From Ottelia alismoides (lineage: Eukaryota; Streptophyta; Magnoliopsida; Alismatales; Hydrocharitaceae): a DNA stretch of 64,000 nucleotides. The notes beneath the pieces are model-generated. The model made no database searches, was not told where the DNA came from, and saw nothing but the letters and a program-made list of their open reading frames with translations. The position numbers and the translations under genes were made by a program. Below, piece by piece: positions 1-10,379 of the stretch (position 1 is its first letter; each line of letters starts with the position of its first letter). The stretch is taken from the NCBI GenBank assembly GCA_037367405.1, contig JAZKJV010002611.1, positions 1,054,001 through 1,118,000 of the forward strand, given 5' to 3'.

Positions 1-640
1 CAACCTTGCCTGATCCCCTGCTGAGGTTGGAAAAAAGCCCCTTTCCGATATGTCAGTCATCAGTATAGCAAGCGAGCCCGTTGTCATGCATCGCTTGATC
101 CATAAAATCCACAGTTCAGGAAAACCACTCTTTTCAAGAGAAGTCCAAATGAATCTCTAGTCCATGAACTCGTATTCTTTCGAGAAGTCGACCTTCCAAA
201 GGATGCCCTTTATTTTATTTCTCCTCCAATCTGTCACATCTCAGAAGCCATCACCAAGCCATCTGCCATTTGTCCCCTGGTACAAACGCCAATTCTTCTG
301 ACGAAATGATCCGATCAAGCAATCCCCTCAAACGATTCGTGAGGATCTTCGCAATTATGAGATACAAAGCGTTAGATAACGCGATCGATCTAAAGTCCTC
401 CACCCTGGTCGGTGCCTCCTTTTTTTGGCAGCAAAAAAGGAGCACCATGTTGAGTCTCTCGAAACCCTGATTGCCCACCCGGAACTCCGACAACCCATCA
501 CATCCCCCTTCACCACCTCCTAAACCTCCCTATAGAAACTCATCGGGAAACCGTCTGGGCCTGGTGTCCCCTGCGCATTCAGTTGAAAAAGTGCCCGCCT
601 TGCTCAAGAAAATCATCGATCAACATGCTTGCCTCCTCAT
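1..640 (-). pseudogene. L1-like LINE reverse transcriptase fragment
   Basis: An open stretch at 251-493 (80 residues) reads as the classic plant LINE RT opening: a KKE-type lysine patch, then VEDFRSIALSNALYLIIAKI and NRLRGLLDRIISSEELAFVP. Below it, after frame changes, the RT continues with VDFSKEYEFMD and the GFPELWILWIKRCM segment, and ends at the window edge in a decayed version of the Q-Q-G-I-R-Q-G-C-P block. Upstream, in another frame near 560-600, are traces of the APGPDGFP block that opens LINE RTs. At least one in-frame stop and two frameshifts make it non-functional. The catalytic FADD box would lie outside the window. Confidence 0.88.
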
Positions 641-879
641 CGCATATTTGAGACACTCCCTTCCCTTGCCATCCCCAACCGGTCCGCGATCCCCTTCTCC
701 CAAAAGCTTGAAAATGCGCTCGTAACGACGCCCCTACGTGACGCTCTCTCCCTCTACCACCTCATCAACAACCTCAACCGAAGGGATGAAGTTTCATGTG
801 TTCGCATCCCCCTCACGTACCCACCAGTGCCTGGATAGTTGCCTCCAAGTCATTTCCTCCTTGTCCTAGCTAAGGTCAC

Positions 880-1490
880 ATTCAGGAGCCCTCTTCCTTC
901 CTATCCTCCCCCATATCACGTTCATCCTCAACTCTGTCTAGTCTAGCTACCCCGTCCTGCATCCTGGATCTTTTCTCCCTACGCTTGAGCCAGTTCTCCC
1001 AATTGAAAGCCATCAGAAATCTCCTGAGCTTGACCAACTTGTATGCAAATCTGACCATTGCAGACCCCGACGGTCGACATGCGACCCAAAACTCTGCCAC
1101 AGACTCCCAGAATCCCTCCTCCAACAACCAAGCCATCTCAAACCTGACGATAGAGCGAGGGCACACCCTACCCCGAGTACCACAAAAGTGGTGTGTGATC
1201 CGAGTGCGCCTTGGATAGCACCCCAGCCCTAGCCATAGGAAATAGCACGAGTGCTTCCGTGGATAACATAAATCTGTCAATGCGCGATCGTGATCTCAAA
1301 TTCTGCCATGTATACGTACATCCAGCAGCATCAATCACTTGGATCCGAAGCTCGTCCACCATCTCCCAAATCTCTGCGGAGCCATTACCTCTCCCACCTC
1401 GCTCTCTCGACTGATCTTCCTACAAACCGACTCGAAACGCCCCCCGTATAGGAGGCTCGCGTCCCGATACTGGCCTCTTCGGTCCTCGTG
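880..1490 (-). pseudogene. L1-like LINE endonuclease C-terminus and linker fragment
   Basis: The minus-strand stretch 1168-1362 encodes CTYTWQNLRSRSRIDRFML followed by AHSDHTPLLW. This matches the last part of an APE-type LINE endonuclease, with its TW, S-R-I-D-R-F and S-D-H-x-P-L signature. In a shifted frame, 882-1210 continues with RFEMAWLLEEGFWESVAEFW, the region that follows the endonuclease in plant L1 elements. A further piece near 1450 resembles the GGDFN block. The reading frame is broken between the segments. It is the upstream part of the RT fragment at 1-640. Confidence 0.8.
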
Positions 1491-2050
1491 TCTTGGCTTG
1501 CGTCACACACCACACAAGCTTCCGCAAAAGGCATGTGTTTTTTAAAACAGCTGAAAGTAGGGCTTTCCCTTTTCAACTACTTGTCTCCCGACATGACACC
1601 CTCCGCCCCCGCGTTGTCGAGCTTTGGCTCTTCGCGCACCTCCAAGAAAAATGATGCCCCAATGAAACGTGCCTCAAGAAATGCCAGCAACGTCCTCTCC
1701 CAGCTGACGCCCATCGGCAACAATACAAGTCACATTCAGGATCGACGCCAAAGCCTCTTTAATCGCCGCAACGCTCCGCACAATGAGAAGATTCCCTCTG
1801 ACCAAGAAAATACCTTCCCTCCTAGAATCGCAGTCCCCATCCCGCAAGAGAGGGGTCCTCCAATGTACCAACCCCGCGTCGTGTGCGAGAGGTGAACCAG
1901 CTTCCCAACATCTTCCGTCGATAGACCCTAGGCAACAAACAAGGAGATCATCCAGGAGTACGTCTCCACCGAAATTGCGACCCACCACCCCTCCAATGTC
2001 CGCCATAGTGTCAACCAAACTCCTCTCTTTTCTCTGGCAAACCCCCACCA

Positions 2051-2559
2051 ATATATGTTATGCCTTCAGCTTCCATCAAAGAACATAGTTCCTAAGCAAT
2101 TCTCTTATAAAAGAATTGACAAGGGAATAATCAAAGCCATGGAGACTACATCCATTAGTTACCTAGTCTCGAAGCGAAGCCAACATTTCGCTCAATCATT
2201 AAGAGAAAGCCCAGTTATCAAGTTAGTGCACCATTGAGGTCAATCTTCTTAGACACATCCATTTATAAGACCTAGAGCTAAGTAAAGTGCTTGAGTGAGA
2301 TAGTATAACGTCGACTCACTACTAGTTAAACATTCCCCCAATGCTCGCTGATCGGGTAGCTAGACCCTATCAAGCTTGTTGACGGGGTGTGCAACATGCT
2401 AGGTGATGGGTTTCGCCTGCCAATAACATGTGGAAGTCACAATTATAGATATTATAAAATCCATGCAGTTCTTAATGTTAAAAACTAGATAATCAAATGC
2501 GTAAATATATTATGTGTCCTGTTGGATGTGAGCATGACATGGATACCACTGAAAAAAGA
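2051..2559. other. No recognisable gene
   Basis: AT-rich stretch between the LINE remnant and the hAT transposase remnant. No long frame, RNA gene or terminal repeat was recognised. It may include the left end of the hAT element, whose terminal inverted repeat I could not find. Confidence 0.4.
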
Positions 2560-3659
2560 ACTTTAAAAGAGATATCACTTGGAAGTACAATTATCTGAAC
2601 GACCAAAAAGAACTGAACTACGTTGCATGCATGTTTTGTGAGAAGACCACTAAAGGTAGGATCTAGATAGCCAAACATCATCAAGTAGGATCTTTCAAGA
2701 ATGCTACAGCTTGCAAGAAAATCCCTCCATATGGTGACAAAAGAATTATGTGCATATATGAATGAGAGGAAGTCTCAGAAAGTTTCGTTTGAAGGTGGGA
2801 ATATCAATGTGGATAACATGAATTTTGATGATGACGATGAATGTGAGGGGCAAATGCAATTGTGCTTGGGAAGAGGGTTTGTCCAAGTAAAAAAAAATAA
2901 TGCTAATTGACAACCTACAAATAACATCAAAGGGTCTATGCACTCATTTGTGATCATGAAAGCGTTAAAAGGGAAAGGAAAAGATATTATGAAACAAACT
3001 TCCATGGTGGATGTTTGTAACAAGGTGATGTGACCCAGAACCATTCAATATATAGCTCATTTGTTCTATCGCATTAATATAACATTTGCAAGGATATGAT
3101 TCAAGCTATTGGATTGTAAAATCTTAACTCGAAGCCACCGTCAGTCTTAACCCACTACTTCACATTGAGAAGAAATACACAATCGAATTGATGGCTAGGC
3201 AAAAAAGAGGTATGGGCAAGTATAGATGCTATATTATGATAGAACAAGAGATATATGAGATGATTAATATATTTTTGGAGCAAATTGAAGAGAAAAATGC
3301 CATAGAAATCATAACTGACGATGGAAGCAACTATTACTTGGCATGTACATATTGATTATAGCCAATGAATTATTCTAGATAAATGTTACATCTTCCTACT
3401 ATTTTTATATAGGCAAGTTTCGCAAGAGACCACACTTGTATTGGACACCGTGTACGGAACATGTCATCAACCTTATATATTAGAAGATATTGGCAAGATC
3501 CCGATGATTGAGAATCTTGAAAGAGCCACTGTAATTTTGGATTACATCATGTACAACCACAATAAGCATTTGAACAAGGTAAGGGAGTTTACAAATGGCA
3601 AGGAATTGGCCTACCATGGAGTGACGGGATTTCCAACATTTCTTTCTTTGAGATCTCTC
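2560..3659 (+). pseudogene. hAT-family transposase remnant (BED zinc finger plus DDE-region fragments)
   Basis: From 2580 the plus strand encodes WKYNYLND followed by C-M-F-C, then K-H-H and T-A-C-K-K, a plant hAT BED zinc finger with its C-x2-C and downstream His/Cys ligands. Near 3280-3345 comes EEKNAIEIITDDGSNYYLA, the hAT catalytic-region block with its T-D-x-x-S-N motif. At 3438-3660 LDTVYGTCHQPYILEDIGKI and NNHNKHL/REFTNGKEL-like blocks correspond to the region around the conserved C-x2-H/LEDIGKI of hAT transposases. Stops and frameshifts separate the pieces, and no complete dimerisation domain follows because a copia LTR begins at 3660. The copia insertion therefore seems to have landed in, or truncated, an older hAT gene. 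Confidence 0.82.
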
Positions 3660-3863
3660 TGTTTGGAGTATATATGTTAAGAGAATATTATGTTAGGAGT
3701 ATACATGTTAAGAGAATATTCTATGTGGTAGGAGTATATTCTTGTAACCATGTTAGGGATATTTATGTATTTTCTCCTTTGAACTCTCTAGGGTTTAGTC
3801 CTATAAGGATCCCTAGACCTCTTGAATAAGACACGCTCTTTCATCTTTTCATTATTCTCCACA
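3660..3863 (+). repeat. 5' LTR of the copia element (204 bp)
   Basis: The LTR begins TGTTTGGAG and ends in CCACA just before the primer-binding site. It shares the phrases ATATGTTAAGAGAATATT, GGTAGGAGTATATTCTTGTA and CTCTCTAGGGTTT with the LTR copies at 8574 and 8824. It matches the truncated 8574 copy best near the TATA region, while its last 60 bases differ from the 8824 copy, so two LTR subtypes are present. Confidence 0.8.
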
Positions 3864-3875
3864 TGATATCAGAGC
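3864..3875 (+). other. Primer-binding site, initiator Met-tRNA type
   Basis: TGATATCAGAGC directly follows the LTR end. It differs by one base from the standard plant copia primer-binding site TGGTATCAGAGC, which is complementary to the 3' end of initiator Met-tRNA. Confidence 0.8.
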
Positions 3876-3924
3876 AGCAGTCCTAGATCGATGTTCTGAC
3901 CTAATCCTACCACCACTATAAAGC

Positions 3925-4425
3925 TCCGTGTCGCCCCCCTCCCTCATGCGGCCATGCGTCGCTTCCCCACGCAGCCCCACGCCGCCTACAATGGCCTTGT
4001 ACCGCCCTCTCCACGTGGCCTTTCCCCGCCATAGCGGCTTCGCGTCACCCTCCCAACGCAGCTCCGCACCGCCTTGTACTGCACTAGCAGCCCCATGCCG
4101 CCCACCTCGCGGCCCCGCGCTGCCTTAGCGACACCGCAACGCCCTAGCAAGCCTGCGCTGCCCCGTGCTGCTCCATCAACCTCGTGTCGTTTCCAGCGGC
4201 TCCGCAGTATCCACCCTCACGACCCCACATCGCTCTGTGCTGCCCCAATAGCCCCGCGTCGCCTTCTACGGCCCCATGCCACCCTCACGTGGGCCTTCAA
4301 CGGCCTCACCCTCATGCGTCGCCACCATCAGCAGCCCCATGCCTCCAGCAACCCCACCCTCACGCGGCCCAGTGTCACCCCTCAGGCTGCGTTGCCTGCC
4401 CGACTTCCATTCGATGTATTGCTAG
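3925..4425 (+). repeat. C-rich, imperfectly repeated leader segment between primer site and gag
   Basis: About 500 bases of very C-rich sequence with recurring GCCCC, CGCCGCC and CCCTCACGCGGCC words. It contrasts sharply with the AT-rich LTR. Apparent Pro/Ser/Ala-rich frames on the plus strand are overlapping low-complexity translations with no domain and are not called as genes. It lies where the untranslated leader of the copia RNA would be. Confidence 0.55.
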
Positions 4426-4484
4426 GTCTACATGATACTTAAGACTACTATCTAGGTCACTTTTTCTTGACCTTTGCGACCACC

Positions 4485-5340
4485 ATGGCACCTGTTGAAC
4501 CCAAGACCACGTACCCTACTTCCTCTGTGATGGTCCAAGGCACTTCTATCAAACTCAAGGGTTCCGAGAACTATGTACTACGGTCTCGATCCTTCAAGGT
4601 GTTTATTGGTGGCCAGTGAAAGAACCGTGTTCTTACTAAAGATCCGCCCAAGGAGACAGAAAAGGACTACGATACCTGGTACGTCGACAACTGCCAGGTG
4701 ATTATTTGGATGACCAACAATGTCGATCCGAATACAGCCTCCAATCTTCTCTAAATGGAGACTGCAATGGCGATGTGGAGAGTCTTGAGAACATTTACTC
4801 CCAGAAGAAAACCAAGTCCAGACTCTCAGATATCTATACACGAATTTGGTTTGCAATCAAGGAGATACATCCTTGATCGAGTACTATCGACTCCTTACCG
4901 GCATGTTTGAGGAACTCCTTATCTTCAAACCTGCTTGTTGTGACAAGCAGATAGGAGAACGCGCAGAATGGCAAGTGTACCATTTCTTATCAGGGCTACA
5001 TCCACGGTACAAGTCCGTGAAGGATCAATTTCTGACTGCTGCAGCTCTACCCTCTCTTGAGACCATCTTTGGTCGACTACAGGAACTAGAGTCTCCTTTA
5101 CCTCCTCTGATTGTTGAGACTACAACACATTTTGCTAGACAACGATCGACCTACCAAGGAGGTTGTGGTCGTGACCTTGGCCGAGGTCGTGAGTTTGGAC
5201 GAGGACATGACTCAGGTCGCATCCGTGGACGTGATCCTACTATTGCCCGCTATCCACCATGCACTCATCGCGGACGCCTGAATCATCTGTCAGAAATCAG
5301 AATGTTGTTGGGCAAAGTTTGGCATGCCTCCCAATGCTAA
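4485..5340 (+). pseudogene. Copia gag (broken)
   Basis: The first ATG (4485) starts MAPVEPKTTY and soon reads GTSIKLKGSENYVL, the usual start of copia gag in which the polyprotein describes sequence to be assembled. Stops occur at about 4618 and 4752. After a frame change, 4846-5340 is open and includes SLIEYYRLLTGMFEEL, VYHFLSGLHPRYKSVKDQFL and an RG-rich stretch (residues 105-140 of that frame), features of the capsid and nucleocapsid parts. The CCHC zinc knuckle is decayed: CTHRGRLNH lacks the second Cys, and its last Cys is displaced. The protein would bind and package element RNA; this copy cannot. Confidence 0.85.
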
Positions 5341-6164
5341 CATCGCCTATGAGACTATCTCTTACGATGGCACCTATGATATTGTGGACACCTCTAATGT
5401 TCAGACCTCCAGTGACAGTCAGACCTCCTTTACTGCTTCTGAGTATGCTCGCCTTCGACAACTATTACAAAACTCTGCCAGTAACACTCCTGCTTCTACA
5501 TCTACTGCTAGTCTGGTCGCTACATCAGGTACAATTGCCAGCTCTGCCTCTACATCTGCTCATGCATGGATCATCGACTCGGGTGCTTCAACTTATCTAA
5601 TGGGAGAAGGTAGTCTTCTCACCTCTTCACGATCGTCTTCCGCTGTGAAAACTATTCGGATTGCTAATGGTGCACATTCTCCTATTACTAATGTGGGCAC
5701 CATGGAGTTTTCCTCCAAACTCCGGCTTACTAGCGTTCGTTGCGCTCCTAACTTTCCTCTTAGTCTATTATACGTTCACAAGCTATGCACTGAGCTTAAC
5801 TGTCGAGTTATATTTGATGAGTTCTATTGTTATTTTCAGGACATCTGGACCAGAAAGATCTTTGGTGGGGGGACATGAGAAGAACAATCTTTATTATCTT
5901 GATATTCCCTCTGACTACGATTTTGATGTCACTTCGTCCATCTCTGTTGATCCTCTTCTCTGGCATTTTCGTCTCGATCATCCGTCTACCAAAGCTCTCT
6001 CCTTAATGTTTCCTGAACTCTATATGCTCAAGCCTTTTGAGTGTGAGGCATGTCAGTTCGTGAAACATCATCGAGCGTCATTACCTGCTTGTACTGAGCC
6101 TCGTTATGAAGTACCTTGTCCGATACGTACTTTGAGTGAATATGTATTTTGTTGTTTTTGTTAA
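5324..6164 (+). pseudogene. Copia protease and GAG-pre-integrase region (broken)
   Basis: The frame 5324-5878 carries AWIIDSGASTYLMG, the D-S-G-A active site of the copia aspartic protease, about 80 residues in. The frame ends at 5878. In a second frame, 5661-6164 reads LWHFRLDHPSTKALSLMFPE followed by CEACQFVKHHRASLP, the GAG-pre-integrase zinc-binding module that precedes the integrase core. The change of frame between 5860 and 5900 shows a small indel. Protease would release gag and pol products from the polyprotein. Confidence 0.87.
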
Positions 6165-6780
6165 TGATTATAGTAGGTCGTCCTGGGTCTATCTTCTAAA
6201 GAGCATTCGGAGATTAATAAAATTGTCACAAACTTCTTTCATTATGTCAAGAATATCTTCTCCTCCAGTATAAAAAATTTCCGTTCTGATATGCCCTAGA
6301 ATTCACATAACATGACCTAACAAATGTCTTTGCCTCCCACGGAACCATACATCAAACCTCTTGTCCATATACGTCCCAATAAACGGAGATAGCAAAAAAG
6401 AAAACTTAGACATCTCCTAAATATTGACCGCTCTCTTCTTACTCAGATGAAGGTTCCCAAGACCTATTGGGGTGATATCGTTCTGACCGTTGTTCATCTT
6501 ATCAACAGAATTCCATCTTCAAACCTAAATGGATCAACTCCCTTCTCTCTACTTTACACAACTGAGTCACTTTTTACTCTTCCGTTAAGAATCTTTGGAT
6601 GTGTCATTTGTTCATAATTTTCACACTACAGACAAACTTTCTCCTCGTGCAATCAAATGTGTCTTTCTCGGTTATTCTAGTACTAAAAAAGGTTGCAGGT
6701 GTTATGATCCAACTGGACGTCACTATTATATCTCTGCAGATGTAACCTTTTTGAGCAAACTAGTTTCTTCACTCAATCTG
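6150..6780 (+). pseudogene. Copia integrase core (broken)
   Basis: The translation reads VNDYSRSSWVYLLKS, then FHYVKNIFSSSIKNFRSD, then HLLNIDRSLLTQMKVPKTYW and HLINRIPSSNLNGSTPFSLL, followed by IKCVFLGYSSTKKG near 6650. These are the standard blocks of the copia rve integrase core and its C-terminal region. Stops interrupt it near 6165, 6300 and 6390, and the NG-(V/I)-(A/S)-E-R block after the second Asp is destroyed. Integrase would insert the cDNA into the genome. Confidence 0.85.
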
Positions 6781-7117
6781 TTACAGATATCCCTCTGGAT
6801 CTCCCACCTCCACACATTGTCTATAAACGCAAACAAATATCTTCACCATCAGATGTTCCTTGGCTCGTTTCTCTTTTTCAGGATTATATGCCTTCTACAA
6901 GTGTCCCCTCCAATGCTGTCCTGGATGATCCACAAGATCTTCCAATTGCTCAACGCAGGATTAAAAGGCAACGTACTTCTCATCCCATGTCTCATTTCAC
7001 CTCTACTGCTGGTTTATCTTGCACTTGACAGACGATATGCAGGTGCTCTCATGACTATCTCTATTTCGAGAGACCACCATAGTGCTTTGCAGGATTTAGG
7101 ATGGCGAAAGGCCATGG

Positions 7118-8566
7118 ATGACAAGACGGGTGCTCTTATTTCTAGGGGAACATTGGGATCTAGTGCAATGTCCCAAAGGGACTAAACCTGTGGCATGTAA
7201 ATGGGTCTTTACGACCAAACAATCACCAGATGGGTCGATTGACAAGTTGAAAGCTCGTCTTATGGCGAAGGGCTTCACACAGACATATGGAGTGGATTAC
7301 TTTGAGACATTCTCACTGGTTGCGTGTATGGGGTCAATAAGGACTATCCTTTCTGTGGTAGCTAATAAGCCATGGCCTATTTTTCAATTAGATGTGAAAA
7401 ATGTGTTTCTATATGGCAATCTTGATAAGGAAGTATATATGATGCAGCCTTCGAGTTATGAAGTCGAGGGGGAATGTGTATGTCGACTTCGCAAAGCAAT
7501 ATATGGCCTAAAGTAGAGCCCAAGAGCATGGTTCGACAGACTTACTGCATAGATCATCACTCTTGGCTTCCAGAGAACAATCTTTGATTGTTCTATGTTT
7601 GTCAGAAGACGAACAACTGATACTGTTATTCTTGCAGTCTATGTGGATGATATGGTTATCACAGGTGATGATGATAAAGGGATACTAGAGACCAAGGCCT
7701 TCCTCCATAAGGTATTTGTTATGAAGGATCTTGGTCCACTACGATATTTCTTGTGCATAGAAGTACTTCGCACTACAGAGGGTCTTCATCTCTCACAGAG
7801 AAAATACTGTCTACACATTCTTACGGGAGCCGAATTACTTGGATGCAAGCTCGTTGGTATTCCTGCAGTTCCTAAGAAACAGTTCACATCCTCTGATCCT
7901 ATCTTCGAAGATGTTACTCGATATAGGAGTCTGGTTGGCAAACTTCTTTACCTTATTGTCACCAGACCAGATATTTCCTATGCAGTAAGCAGAGCTAGTC
8001 AACACATGGAGCAACCTTGTTACAGTCACTGGCAAGATCTTCATCAGATTTTACAATACATGAAGGAATCACTAGGGTGTGGCCTCTTCTATGGAGCAAA
8101 TGGGTACACCGATATTATTGCATATGCTGATGTTGATTATGCAAGCTCACCAGAGGATCGACGCTCCACCACAGGTTATGCTATAATGGTTGGAGAAAAT
8201 CTTTTTACTTAGAAAAGCAAGAAGCAGACTGTTGTATATAGATCCAGTGCAGAAGTAGAGTACAAAACGATGGCTCAAGCTACTTGTGAGATCACGTGTC
8301 TATTAACTTTTCTACATGAACGTGGTATTGTTTTCACTACTCCTATTCCACTATATTGTGACAACAAATCTGCTACATATATTACCACGAATCCGGTGTT
8401 CCATGAGCGAACCAAGTATATGGAGGTTGACTGCCATTTTGTTCGTGATGTTGTCACTACTCCTCACATTAACACTGACCTTCAGCTTGCAGATGTATTC
8501 ACAAAGGCACTATCCAAGAAGATTGTTTCCAAGTTAGGCATGACTGATAAATATGCTCCAACTTGA
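7118..8566 (+). pseudogene. Copia reverse transcriptase and RNase H, one frame with two stops
   Basis: One frame runs through RT and RNase H with only two internal stops: a TAG at 7514 after AIYGLK, where plant copia RTs have Gln, and a TAG at 8210 after LFT, where Trp is usual. Both are single C-to-T or G-to-A changes. RT blocks include KARLMAKGFTQTYGVDYFET, FQLDVKNVFLYGNL and the catalytic YVDDM box at about 7640. RNase H blocks include AYADVDYASSPEDRRSTTGY (about 8122), YRSSAEVEY and YCDNKSATY (about 8353). The frame ends at 8566, inside the polypurine tract. The catalytic residues look intact, so loss of activity here comes from the stops and the broken upstream domains. Confidence 0.93.
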
Positions 8567-8573
8567 GGGGGAG
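8564..8573 (+). other. Copia polypurine tract
   Basis: GAGGGGGAG immediately precedes the LTR start TCTTAGGAG at 8574, the normal position of the plus-strand primer of reverse transcription. A second version, GAAGGGGAG, precedes the LTR at 8824. Confidence 0.8.
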
Positions 8574-8726
8574 TCTTAGGAGCATATGTTAAGAGAATAC
8601 TCTATTATGAGTATATATGTTAAGAGAATATTATGTGTGGTAGGAGTATATTCTTGTAACCTTGTTAGGGGCACTTACATATTTTCTCCTTAGAGCTCTC
8701 TAGGGTTTTGTCCTATATAAAGACCC
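8574..8726 (+). repeat. Truncated 3' LTR of the copia element
   Basis: The LTR begins TCTTAGGAGCATATG after the polypurine tract, contains a TATATAA box at 8714-8720 and stops abruptly at GACCCC, where a second RNase H tail begins. Compared with the full LTR at 8824 it lacks everything downstream of the TATA region. Confidence 0.78.
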
Positions 8727-8823
8727 CACTGACCTTCAGCCTGCAGATGTCTTCATGAAGTCACTACCCAAGAAGCGACTTTCCTGGATTGAATTGATAA
8801 ATATGCTCCAACTTGAAGGGGAG
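8727..8823 (+). pseudogene. Second copy of copia RNase H tail and polypurine tract
   Basis: ACTGACCTTCAGC and the following 90 bases repeat the sequence that begins at 8474, with substitutions. The peptide reads TDLQPADVFMKSLPKK and ends in the second polypurine tract. It is fused directly to the truncated LTR, so it comes from another member of the same family joined by recombination or deletion. Confidence 0.8.
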
Positions 8824-9138
8824 TCTTAGGAGCATATATGTTAAGAGAATACTTTATTGTGAGTATATATGTTAAGAGAATATTCTATGTCGTAGTAGTA
8901 TATTCTTATAACCCTATTAGGGATACTTATGTATTTTCTCCTTTGAGCTCTTTAGGGTTTGTGGGGCTATATATAGAGCTCTACACCACTTGTAAACAAT
9001 GAGAAACATAATGAAAGAATAAACCCTTCATGGCTCTTCTCCCATGGTTTCATCCCATTCTTAAGGGAGTAGGGTTCCACATAAATTAAGTTTACTCTTG
9101 TCTTTTTATTCCACGTTTTCTTTTTTTATATGTTCACA
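8824..9138 (+). repeat. Full copia LTR (315 bp), second subtype
   Basis: Starts TCTTAGGAGCATATATG after a polypurine tract, has a TATATATA box at 8968-8975, and ends TTCACA just before TGGTATCAAAGC (9139-9150), a primer-binding site one base from the consensus. Being flanked by a tract on the left and a primer site on the right, it is placed like an LTR shared by two tandem elements. Its last 120 bases (CTCCCATGGTTTCATCCC and onward) resemble the TRIM LTRs at 24369 and 24930. Confidence 0.8.
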
Positions 9139-10375
9139 TGGTATCAAAGCAAGCTGGTTTAGGTTTGAGATTCGGTTGTATTCTCTTTTTTAATATACTA
9201 TCGAAGTTTATGCTCATTAGCAGAAAGTTGCGCAATCACGATGAGAATGTTCTTTTACATGAATCAACAAAGATGGTTGCGACTTCCCCATGGAACCTTA
9301 GGTACAAACACGAAGATGACATCATTGCTCTACAATGGGTTTCTATGCTAGGAGCAGTAACCCACAAAGGTCAGGAATTGAGCATAAAATGGAAAAGCGA
9401 CCCAAAGCCATAATGCAAGGAGACGACGACACCATGCAGTGGCACAAGAATCCAGCAAGGATAATGAGTGTCCACGAGGAAAGGTAACATAGACCTCAAC
9501 ATCAACGAGAACGGCAGTGAGCAGAGAAGGTGATATGTATGGGCTCCATTGCGAAACTTGGAATAAGGGGAGACTCCAACCACTTCAAGATGGATGTGGT
9601 GGCAAGTGTTGTGGTTTACGAGGAAGAGAACCCCATGGAGAACAGCCGTCGGATGCACAGATCTGATCACTAGAAAGTTGCTAATGCCGGTAGAGGTGCT
9701 CTCGCAGCCTTCATACATGATGGGTTCAGCCCTGTCGTGATGGGTTCCATTCAGAACTCTTAAAGAAGCAAAAAAGACCATTGTATTGGGCCTATTTTTT
9801 AACACCTAATTATCTTTTAGGCACGACAAGGGGTTTAGTACTTGGGCTTCTTCTTTTTATCTTCATTATTTTGTTTGGGACAAATAAAAGACGGCTGCCT
9901 GAAACAGTACATGGCTTTTTGAAAAAAGAAGCAGCCAAAAAGATGAACGATTGTAAAAAGAGATGCTGAGATTAAAAAAAGCAAAACAATCCTAAAGAAA
10001 GGATGTGTGGTTTGTTACAAAAAAATGGGTTGGGTCGAAGTAGAAAAAAAAGAAGGCATGTGATGATGGTATAAAAAAGAGATGCGATGCAAAAAAATAG
10101 AAAAAGAGAGGAAGATATTGGTGTGGCCAAGTACTGTGTATCCCATCTACTCTCGTGGTTTGTTCGTAAACAGGACCATTGTCTTGTTGGAAAGAAAGAA
10201 AAATGGGAGAACAAAAAAGAGGTTGCTGAGGAAAAAACTGGAATGGATAAGCAACGAAAAAATGGGATTGGGGAACCTACACCCGCATGCACGCGACTTT
10301 CCTAAACTTGCATCCTTTCCCCTCAATTTTTTTGATTTTTGTGAAATGTATCATTAAGGGATTTACTTAGATTAT
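9139..10375 (+). other. Probable copia leader then unassigned sequence, no gene recognised
   Basis: 9139-9150 is a primer-binding-site-like sequence, so the next few hundred bases may be the untranslated leader of a second, otherwise lost copia copy. The leader phrase GAGATTCGGTTGTATTCTC resembles the TRIM leader at 24690. A 144-residue minus-strand frame (9371-9805) has no recognisable domain. 9950-10260 is rich in A-runs. Nothing else could be assigned. Confidence 0.4.
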
Positions 10376-10379
10376 TGAA

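Larger units (their letters stand above)
1..2050 (-). mobile_element. L1-like LINE remnant, cut by the window edge
   Basis: Minus-strand translation gives pieces of a plant L1-like non-LTR retrotransposon in the expected order from high to low coordinate: endonuclease pieces (about 1390-1170), the linker after the endonuclease (about 1280-880), then the reverse transcriptase start (about 620 down to 1). Stops and frame changes interrupt every domain. The element runs off the left edge inside the RT domain. The stretch 1500-2050 probably holds the N-terminal endonuclease, but I could not read it confidently. The lack of intact frames marks an old, dead copy. Confidence 0.85.
3660..9138 (+). 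mobile_element. Ty1/copia LTR retrotransposon, degenerate, with recombined 3' end
   Basis: The element has an LTR, an initiator-Met-tRNA-type primer site, gag, protease, integrase, RT and RNase H in copia order (integrase before RT), a polypurine tract and LTR copies at its 3' end. The RT-RNase H frame is still open apart from two stop codons, whereas gag, protease and integrase need several frame changes. The right end is not a simple LTR: a truncated LTR (8574-8726) joins a second copy of the RNase H tail, polypurine tract and full LTR (8727-9138), which is followed by a primer-binding-site-like sequence. Confidence 0.92.
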
